NCBI RefSeq assembly: GCF_022376445.1
Contig: NW_025954979.1
Coordinates: 372,001 to 436,000, forward strand
Source of the DNA: Fomitopsis serialis
Lineage: Eukaryota; Basidiomycota; Agaricomycetes; Polyporales; Fomitopsidaceae
Reading direction: 5' to 3'
Length of the DNA: 64,000 nucleotides
The first letter of the stretch is position 1, and every line of letters begins with the position of its first letter. Positions 55,966-64,000 of this stretch are shown here, piece by piece. A program made the position numbers and the translations under genes. The notes beneath the pieces were generated by a model. That model did not search any database. It worked only from the letters and a program-made list of their open reading frames with translations, and was not told the DNA's origin.

Positions 55966-57004
55966 ATGAGGTCCTCCGACGTCATAGAAATCGACGAACA
56001 CTGTCTCTCGGGCAAGGGATACCCGCCGCATGCCTTCCGCCTCACACAGAAGTTCCGAGAGTACGTGCTGTTCATGCAGAAATGCCTCATGCCATACGAC
56101 AAGGAAAGCGCCATGAGCGACAACGACCAAATGTTGGGCCTCGTGATGGCATCGGGGAGGATGTGCCCCAAAGGCGAAATCGAGATACGAAGCGAGGCTG
56201 GAAAGGGCAGCCCGGAAGACATCCTCGAGTTGGGCGTACGTGCGTGCATTCCAGCTGAACTCCAATACTTGCGGATGAGTCGCGCGCGTACTGACGGATA
56301 TGCTGCTGTTAGGGTGCTATACAGGCCAGGGCGGGCCTCCTAAGAATCCCAAAGTCGGGCTGGAGCAATGGCTGTACCTCATCGATCCGGAGCGCGGCCT
56401 GAAGCTCGCCACCCCTCCTAATCGGCGCATCCTCTCGCAAGCTCATTCCTGCATTGCGTGGTACTACATCGAGAAGGTTCATTCTAAGCGCACGCTCAAC
56501 ATGGACGACCTCACACGCGCTGCGGAGGCCGCGGACGCGGCCGCGAGCCTGGGGTACTTCACGCCCGCCGTCATCTCCGTCGCCGAGTACGTCGACAACG
56601 CGAAGGACGACGAATCAGGCAAGTGTTATTGGGAGATCGCCCCCTTCGATGGAATGCAGGATCTTCGCCGCGTGTATGAGCGTCGGCAGCGCGAGGTAGC
56701 GGCAGGGGAGGAACCAAATGTGCAGCGATGCGCATCGTCGGAGTGTTGGCTTGAGGGAACGAGGAACGCGCCGCTGATGAGGTGCAATGGGAAGTGCACG
56801 GAGCCGCACAAACCACGGTACTGTAGCAGGGAGTGTCAAAAGCATGTGCGTCTCGCTCCGCAGCGCTCTTCCTGTCAATGTCGTCGTGTTAAAATCTGCG
56901 AATTCCGATAGGACTGGAAAGAAGGACACAAGTCGAGGTGCAAGCCGGGTCCCCCTACGCCGCCGGCTTCAGATGATGCTTTCGATGAGGAGGACGAAGT
57001 GTAA
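55966..57004 (+). CDS. MYND zinc-finger protein, array copy 4
   Basis: Most intact copy. The start at 55966 gives MRSSDVIEIDEHCLSGKGYP. N-terminal domain: FRLTQKFREYVLFMQKCLMP and SEAGKGSPEDILELGV. After the conserved intron: CYTGQGGPPKNPKVGLEQWL, RRILSQAHSCIAWYYIEKV, and LTRAAEAADAAASLGYFTPA followed by VISVAEYVDNAK. Finger: CASSECWLEGTRNAPLMRCN, KPRYCSRECQKH, then across a 64-nt intron DWKEGHKSRCKPG. All expected MYND ligands are present. The C-terminal tail is short and acidic (SDDAFDEEDEV) and lacks the SSTM motif of the other three copies. Exon phases match the other copies. Confidence 0.8.
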
Positions 57005-58745
57005 TCAGCTTCACCAAGCAGCGAAGCCACAGCGACGCCTACGCCTGTCGGGGTTCCAGTTCACACTTCGTCACGACAATGAGCCCCGCCGAATGAAACA
57101 AGTCGAAGGGCAGATGAAGGGAATGGCTGTCTCTAACGCCAAAGTAGTTGAGTAATTGCTACGATTTTTGCCGTTCGCCAGAAGACGTCTTTTGTTCAGC
57201 GCGCGCTGTCCTACTGTACCATCATTTGTGCTTTCAATGCAGTTGTATTGTTCGTCCATCCCGAGGCTATCTTGCTCGTCTGTGCAGCAGCAACTAGTAA
57301 TTGTTCTTTCTTCGACCGTTATTCCCGACTTACCACTAAGATCTTCACGCGTAGGACACCCGGTTCCTCGGTGACCTCCCCTAACTAACTGCAATTTGAT
57401 TGCAAGACTGGCGGATCCGTGAAGGCCTTCCCGCTCGTAATTGTGAGTTCTGAGTCCATGTCTGCTGTCCTCTTACTCCACGCCATAAGCATTGCCTTCG
57501 TGTTTAGCCACTCCAGACCAACTGCCTCAATCTATCACGCAGAGGACACGTTCGCGGGCGGTTCTGATGACGCATCGTCACCCAAGAATTGCCCCTTGTC
57601 GCCACCTCAGCGCGCTTCCAGACCTTCGCGGGTTCGACCGCCCTGTCGAAATGGGCGCCTGGGCGCGCCTCGTACCAAAGCATGCAGGGCACCGAGGCTT
57701 CTAGCTCGCATTTGCATTCACTTCCGCTGTCGCTCGGTACGCAGTTCGAACGACGACTCGGAAGTTACTCTGAACGCTCGCCGTGCACGGCCGTGGCCAA
57801 GCAGCCTCTCTGAGTTCAAGACGAGGACAGCAGCCACGCACGCACCTTGCATGAGTCCGTCCTTCGTCTTCCTTCTTCCCTTCCTTGGCCTCGACGAGTG
57901 CACCCGTCCGTCAATATGCGACCTGACTATACCCAAAACGTCAACCAAACCTAGGTCAGTGATACTTCGCCCTTACCAGGCTGAGCCTAGTCCGATACGT
58001 ACCTGTCTCCAGAGTCACCACTTCACACAATCATTATAGTTGACGAGGAATATGAAATGGCCTTCGACCGCGGCGCTCTATCCCCGTCGGCAGGAGGTTC
58101 TATGGAAAGGATCAGCGTCCTCGAGGTACATATCCGGACAAAAACGCGCGTAACGCAACCCGGGGTTATGGCAAATGACACTACATAAATGGTCTAGCAT
58201 TGTGGCGGCAGGAGGGGCGAAAGTCTAGGTGTGTACAAGGGGCCAAGGGGCTACGAGTGTCTGGGATTTTCTAGCGTTCGGGATAACTTAAACGTCAAGT
58301 GCTCCACGCCCCTGGAAACGGAGTATCCTCGCAAACCTGTAGCCGCCAGGTGCGCGGCCAGCGGTGCGCTCGGATCGGGGAAGGGGGTGCACGGTACCGG
58401 TAAGTAAGACGGAGTACAAGGCAAAGGAAAGAATGTGAGAAGTACACGAGACCCAGCAAGAGTCAGAGAAACGGGGGAAAGGTCCGGAGTACAGCAGTGT
58501 ACAGGACAGCAGAAGGGTCCTCGGCGGAGCGTCAAGTACCGCCAACTGAGTCCGCGATGCCATAAATACAGATGTTCGCCAACCCTACTGGGAGATGTAG
58601 GGCGCGGCATCGCACGTAGAAGCCATACTGAATCGTCACGTCATTTTCGACAAGGCAGTCTTGATCTATATGACGGTCTGTCGGGTGGTCTGAGGAAGGT
58701 CGTCGTGGTCCGTTTGCTCGCGTGGCTAGCGCAAGGCCGCGGCGC
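57005..58745. other. Region without a confident gene
   Basis: About 1.7 kb. A plus-strand frame at 57458-58039 begins with a possible signal peptide (MSAVLLLHAISIAFVFSHS) and is open for almost 200 codons, but has no domain and may be chance. The remainder shows nothing. Confidence 0.4.
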
Positions 58746-59361
58746 TCAAGCGGTGGAGATGCAGCCCTTTCCGTCGAGCGCGGGCGTGAACCCCGGCCTG
58801 CACGACTGCACGCGGCAGGTCCCCACCTCACACGAGACGCCGAGGGCGTTCGGGATAGCGGTACAGTCATGTCTACATCACGGAGACACAGGCGATCAGT
58901 ACCGCCCGTGTTCAGCACTGACAGAAATGTCACTCACTGAACGTCGACAGCGCCGCAGCCACCGCACGAGGTGAGGTCCTCGCGGAGGTCTACACACTCG
59001 AAGCCCTGCTGGACCCACTCCTCCAGACTGGTCGGGACCGCCTCCGAGATCGGGCAGGCGGCCATGGAGAGCGGGCAGAGGATGGGCGAGATGTCTGCCT
59101 CAGGAGGGACGACAGGGAGCTGGAGGGAGCCATCACGCTTGCGTATGACGGTCCCAACGCGGAAGCCGTCGCCGCCCTTTCCAGGGAAGGGGCCGCTGTT
59201 GCCACTCCCGGGGGGCCAGGGTTGCCATGTCCCGGCCAGCTTTGCGAGGGCTGAGGGCCAGGAGGGTTATCGTGACGCTTGGTTGCAGCTGCGGTCGCGA
59301 ATGCGGGGCAGAGGGCCAGGACGGCCGCGAGGACGACCGTGGAGAACAGGGCGGAGCGCAT
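58746..59361 (-). CDS. CPL1/priA-like secreted cysteine-rich protein
   Basis: Secreted protein of about 183 residues. The start at 59361 gives a signal peptide (LFSTVVLAAVLALCPAFATA) followed by a Lys-Arg site and a Pro/Gly-rich region (PPGPQPSQSWPGHGNPGPP). Exon 1 (58938-59361) continues in a shifted frame, one C missing from the run at 59210-59215, with CPLSMAACPISEAV, FECVDLREDLTSCGGCG and VDV. Exon 2 (58746-58872) adds QHDCTAIPNALGVSCEVGTC, RVQSCRPGFTPALDGKGC and a short end. The spacing CP..ACP, ECVD...L.SCGGC, C.AIPN..G..C..G.C....C..G is the basidiomycete CPL1/priA pattern. Relatives are linked to capsule or surface biology and fruiting, but the role here is unknown. Confidence 0.85.
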
Positions 59362-60841
59362 CTCGGAGGCGGGCGGAGGGTCTTTACGAGCGAAAGACGG
59401 CGACACGAACCTCGGGGGGAGACGACACGGGGGGTCCTCAGGCAACTGGGGGTTAGAGTCGCGATTAAAGGGCGCGGCTTCGGACAAAGGAGGAAGGACA
59501 AGAGGAGAGTTTCGGAAAAGGGCGAAAGGACAAAAGAGACGAATCGAAAGTGGGCGATAAACGACAGCTGGTAGAGAGGACGTGCCTCGGCCACGTTCTG
59601 TGACGCGATGTCGATGGGCCAAGCGATGGCCGCGCACTCAGTCGCCCGTCCTTAGTGCACACGCCGCGCGCATGCCGGCCTCCGAGTCCCTGTTCCAGAG
59701 ATTAATAGGGCCCTCTAGCGCTCCACTCACCGGCCTCTCCTCGAACCCTCGCAGGTGCAGGTGCCTCACGCTGACGCCTAGCAGCGAGTTAGCCCCCTAT
59801 TCCTCGCCATTATGGCTGGCCTTTCCCTCTTCAGTGGCTAGATATTGAAACAAGGCGGTGAGCATCGGACATTACGGCTGTGTGCAGATATCAAAGCAAG
59901 ATGGTGGTATCATATCAAAACAAGGAAAGCCGCAATTTTGGCGGAAGGCAGGTACAAACGCTGTTGATGAGATCGAGATCCCTCGCTGATCTCAATTACC
60001 AATTGGGAAAATGAAGTAAATCGCCTAGACGGGTATGTCGCTCCCACACTCCTCTCTACGCACATCCATGTTGTACGACGCTCTGGCAACTGTCTGTTCA
60101 ATTCCAGATCCTCATCTTTTCTTTTGTGAAGCGAATACCGTTCTGAGCACACTGCACCCGTAACCTTCGCAGCATGGATCAATCCTGCCAACACTGTATG
60201 CAGAACCTCTCACACGTGTACCGGTGCACTGACAGCTGCTAGAACCAACGGAATGATTCATATCTTCCAAGCGCTGCAGACTTGCTCACGTATCCATCCC
60301 GCGAACATATGGTGTGCAAACGAGCCACACTGCAGCGAAGATTGTTCGAAGCCAGGAGGATACCTCGCGTTTCAACCGTCTGTGATCCACTATGCACCTG
60401 GTTCTAATCACGAAGTGTGAGGCGAATTGAGAGGCTGCCGCCTCCACTCAATGGAAGACTGTCTATGATACGTGGACACATTGTGTGATTTGTCTGTGTC
60501 CTGGGATGACAACGTCGATTGACACATCACATTGACTAGGTACGACGTACGGCGGTTGCAGACTGCAGCGCACGAACACCGCCCGCCGCCCTGCTGCCTC
60601 ACATTTTATCGCAAGCAGAGTGTACCCAAGGCATTAGTATTGCAAAATAACGACAGATCGTCACCCCACTCGGTACTCGTCAATGATCACGAGCTACTGG
60701 AGCCGTACCATCAAGATCAAGCCCCTACGCATGCCATTCAAAGCTCTCCGAATTCCTGGTGTTGTACTTCGCATACTACTTGCAAAAACTCAACGACTAT
60801 AGCACCCGGAAGTCGCACGTTTTAGCTTTGAGAAGCGATGT
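59362..60841. other. Intergenic between CPL1-like gene and SDR
   Basis: About 1.5 kb with no recognised gene. Short frames overlap on both strands. Confidence 0.45.
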
Positions 60842-61989
60842 TCAGTCAAAGTGTGCTCCTCCATTGGCCGAGATCGTTTGTCCTGCACAAGACAGTCATC
60901 ACGCCACTGACAGACTAACGCATACATGAAGAAATTACCTGTGATGAAGTATGCCTCAGGCTTCGCAATGTACGAGACAAGGCTGGCGATGACCTCCGGT
61001 TCCGCGATTGGTATCTTCGATAGGGCGGAGCCGGACAAGCCCTGCGCTTTCGCGTCCTCCAGGCTGACTGTACACAATGGTTTTGGTGAGTATCATACTT
61101 GCCCAACGTTCATGAGACAGCTCACCGATGTTGGTTCGGATCGCGCCCGGCGCGTACACGTTGACGGTAATGTTGTCCTTCGCCAACTCAGATGCTATGT
61201 GGAGGACCTCAGCAAGCTTGTGGCCTCAAGTCCGTGTGGTTACGCACCCAAGCTCTGGGTCAGACCACGGATCGCAAACTTTGACGCTGCGTACGCTGAC
61301 GTGTATGGCATGCCTATGTGTCCTGCATCAGAATACGAAGGACTGGAACAACCCATGCATTACTCACCATGTCTTCCGGCCATAGACGACGCTCCTGTAC
61401 GGAAGGTTAGCACACCAACAAGGATTCGCACCCAGCGGCAAAATACCGACCGATAATGCGTCCGCCTCGGCCCTGCTCTATCATTTGCTTTGCTGCGTAC
61501 TTGTAGCAAAGCATCACACCTCGCAGGTTGATGTTGATCACTCGGTCCCACTCTTCACTGGGAACTGCATGCCCGCGTTCACAAATAGTTCTTACGGGAC
61601 TGATAGCAACGTACCGAGCACGAGCGGACCATACGACATCACGCCTGCGTTCGCAACCATCTAAGAGGTGCGTCAGCCAACCCACTCATCATCACCCACG
61701 AGCTGAATAGACATACCACGTCAAGACTGCCCAGCTGTTCGACCACAGAGGCAATCATGGCCTGGACCGCCTCCTCGTTGGTCACATCCGCTGGCGCAGC
61801 AATGACCTTCACGCCGCTCTTCGCCTTGATCTCAGCCACGGCCTCTTCGATCTGCGCCGCCTTCGCGGGGATGTCATTGATGACGACGTTCAGACCGTCC
61901 TCGGCCAGACGGAGGGCGATGCTCCGCCCGATGCCTTGGGCAGAACCGGTGACGATAGCGACGCGGGTATGGGGTGCGATTGAGCCCAT
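60842..61989 (-). CDS. Short-chain dehydrogenase/reductase
   Basis: NAD(P)-dependent oxidoreductase of the classical SDR type, substrate unknown; closest in look to acetoin/diacetyl or 3-oxoacyl reductases. The start at 61989 gives MGSIAPHTRVAIVTGSAQGIG (TGxxxGIG cofactor loop); then NVVINDIPAKAAQIEEAVAE, APADVTNEEAVQAMIASVVE, LGSLDV and a NAG-type exon near 61650. SEEWDRVININLRGVMLCYK includes the structural Asn. The catalytic SAYAASK (Tyr and Lys) follows in a later exon with FAIRGLTQSLG, then ELAKDNITVNVYAPGAIRTN. The C-terminal GQTISANGGAHFD ends at 60842. About seven introns are visible. A TATA box lies about 100 bases upstream. Confidence 0.88.
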
Positions 61990-62083
61990 GGGTGTAGCGA
62001 CTCGAGGTGGTGTCAAAGAAACGAAGCAGATGTGCGGCGAGTATACCTGTCCGCTCTTGGTTTTGAAAGGCACGCAAATGCTG

Positions 62084-62091
62084 CTTTATAG
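62084..62091 (-). promoter_or_regulatory. TATA box of the SDR gene
   Basis: CTATAAAG on the minus strand, about 100 bases upstream of the ATG at 61989. Confidence 0.55.
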
Positions 62092-63096
62092 AACCCAACA
62101 TCCCATAACGACTGCACCTCGGCCGCGATCCAATGCCGCATCAGACAGGCAGCCATACGACAGCCTCGGGTTCGGCGAGGGCACGGACAAATGCGGCCAT
62201 GGCATCAATTCCTGGAACATCGTACGATACTCGCGTCCTCGCCGCAAGCGAGCCCGCTGCATCGTCAGTTCGCGAACGGGAATGGGCGTCACGAGCAGCT
62301 CGCATCAAGCATTGCGAATGCCAGGTGGGTTGATGCGGACCCGACATGCGAAGACATCTTGCATGGTTCGAGCGTCCGAGCTCCCCGGTCCGCTCCACTC
62401 CCAGTGCGCTGATACCGTCTGCCGGCTGCCGTTTGGAACGCCACCGTTCAGTCGGTGTGTCACTCAGCTCGAGGATAGGAATCAGGCGAGCCCGTCACGA
62501 CAAACCGTTAGTATGTATGCAACATGGATGCTTCGGAGTCCAACTCGGTATGTGTCTTGACAGCACTGGCCGATGGATCTCCTACTTCGTAACGTCACGT
62601 GTACAATGTTTTGTTGCGCCCCAAAACCATACTCAGCTTCAACTACAGCTCGATTGTCCAAGACTACGGGAACCGAGGTCCTGTTGGGGTCCTGAACAAC
62701 GAAATCTGAAGGACGTCGGTGCCCTCGGTGGCCTGATTTGATCTTGCACGCCTCACCATTCTCGAGTCTATCGCATTGCTGATAACACGATCACACGCAG
62801 CTTGTTCGGCGGGCTCGCGGGTCCTTCGGCGGGTGTATCGAGGCCCTTGCGGAAGGAAGCCGCCGAATATGTATTCTCGGACGGGCCTGCCGTAATACAG
62901 TGACATCTGTGGCAGACAGCGTCTCCCAGAAATAGGAATGTATTCTGTAAAAACAAGTGAGCGCTTTTAAAGAATAATCGCATTTGGCACACTGACCTGA
63001 GGGAACCGCTTGGCAAATTCAGATCCAGAGCCACTGTTCGGCTCTACGATACTAGAGCTCGTTCCACTGGTGTTGGGTCACGAAATAAAGGATGCG
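62092..63096. other. Divergent upstream region (SDR and P450)
   Basis: About 1 kb between divergent genes. No coding region supported. Confidence 0.45.
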
Positions 63097-63104
63097 TATT
63101 TAAA
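63097..63104 (+). promoter_or_regulatory. TATA-like element of the second P450
   Basis: TATTTAAA, 53 bases upstream of the ATG at 63157. Confidence 0.4.
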
Positions 63105-63156
63105 GCGAGTGGTCCGCGCTCCCCGCCTGCTCAGCGCACTATCATCGTAAACCACC

Positions 63157-64000
63157 ATGGCGGTGACTGTGCAGGAAGCTGTGACAGCGATCACCTCTCT
63201 GGGGCTGCTGCCCAACATCGTCCTTGGTGCTGTTCTTTTCTGGTCGTTCCGCGCCTTCCGGCGGACGATGGCCGTGAGTTCAACGTTCATATCAGTGCGC
63301 GTATATTGACCTTCCTCTCCCTCCAGTTGAGCCACATCCCGACGGCCGGAGGGCCGTCGCTCCCCATTCTTTCTTATATCGGTGCGTTCAGGGGGCTCAT
63401 CGACGACAAGCAGATCCTCGACGAAGGCTATGCAAAGGTAAGGCTCACCATCAGTCAGTACTGCAGCAGAGCTCATACAGTAGTCTACAGTACAAAGGGC
63501 GCGCGTTCAAGATCGCAACCATCTCCGGCTGGACCGTCGTCGTGTCTGGGCCTAAGCTGGTCGAGGAGCTACGCAAGGCCGGCGACGACGAACTGTCTCT
63601 TTCCGCGCTATGGGTCAGGTAGGCTATCGCCGAGGAAAGACCCCAAAGTAGATGAAGCTGATGCGTCTTGCAGGTCCTCCAGATTGAGCACACTCTCGGC
63701 CATCACCCCGACGATTCGTACCACACCAACGTCATCCGCGCGCAACTCAAGAGCAACCTCGACGCGGTCTTCCCGACTATGTACGAGGAGCTTAATACAG
63801 CATTCGACGAAGAAATGCCCGTGACGCCTGGTGAGAGTTTATAAACGGCTAGGCTCTTCACATATTAATTTATCGACTTTTCATAGAGTGGACGGCACAC
63901 ACCGCTTTCGAAGTCGTCAAGGACGTTGTGGCCCGTACCAGCGGTCGTATCTTTGTTGGCCTGCCCATGTGTACGTCCACAAGCACCGATTATCATCAGT
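63157..64000 (+). CDS. Cytochrome P450, CYP512-like (N-terminal part, cut by window end)
   Basis: 5' part of a P450 on the plus strand. Exon 1 encodes the membrane anchor (MAVTVQEAVTAITSLGLLPN, then IVLGAVLFWSF). After an intron: LSHIPTAGGPSLPILSYIGA, LIDDKQILDEGYAK, then YKGRAFKIATISGWTVVVSG followed by PKLVEELRKAGDDELS. Later: LQIEHTLGHHPDDSYHTNVI, RAQLKSNLDAVFPTMYEELN and TAFEVVKDVVARTSGRIFVG. This matches the first P450 in the window along the whole visible part, so both belong to one family. Heme-binding and ExxR regions lie beyond the window. Exons are separated by introns of about 50-70 nt; one junction near 63620-63675 is out of phase by one base. Confidence 0.85.

Overview
The window looks like basidiomycete chromosomal DNA, most likely from a polypore-type Agaricomycete. 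Genes are compact and split by many introns of about 45-70 nt with GT...AG borders. The recognisable content fits: CYP512-like P450s, wax-synthase-type MBOAT acyltransferases, a CPL1-like secreted protein, MYND-finger arrays, and single-copy eukaryotic housekeeping genes (PRP22, AP-3 delta, a GCK-III kinase, an NXT1/p15 homologue, an NR2C2AP homologue).

Layout. 1-5606 (minus): two tandem MBOAT genes and a P450. 6176-8304 (plus): a glycosyltransferase-like type II membrane protein. 8639-11658: a protein tyrosine phosphatase (minus) diverging from the NR2C2AP-like gene (plus), then a secreted precursor with Lys-Arg-bounded repeats (minus). 13984-15246 (plus): a secreted protein with a Pro-rich octapeptide repeat. 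15613-26376 (minus): four paralogous zinc-finger proteins, two of them carrying a helix-turn-helix-like segment, ending at a zeta-crystallin-type quinone oxidoreductase. This block contains an old tandem segmental duplication that left a truncated oxidoreductase and an orphan first exon. 29263-43798: GCK-III kinase, AP-3 delta, a 2OG-Fe(II) oxygenase, NXT1-like and PRP22. 44839-49897 (minus): three paralogues of an unrecognised membrane-hairpin family. 50641-57004 (plus): four MYND paralogues. 58746-61989 (minus): a CPL1-like secreted protein and a short-chain dehydrogenase. 63157-64000 (plus): the start of a second P450 of the same family as the first.

Two themes stand out. First, the housekeeping genes sit among head-to-tail arrays of lineage-specific paralogues (2 MBOATs, 4 zinc-finger genes, 3 hairpin genes, 4 MYND genes), each array on one strand. 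Second, many well-conserved exons are broken by the loss of one base in a homopolymer run (kinase, PRP22, oxidoreductase, NXT1, CPL1-like and others). This looks like sequencing or assembly under-calling, so coordinates below give gene spans, frames are expected to jump inside some of them, and I have avoided calling such genes pseudogenes. Functional links are limited to a possible lipid or terpenoid neighbourhood at the left end (MBOATs plus P450). The arrays have no assigned function.
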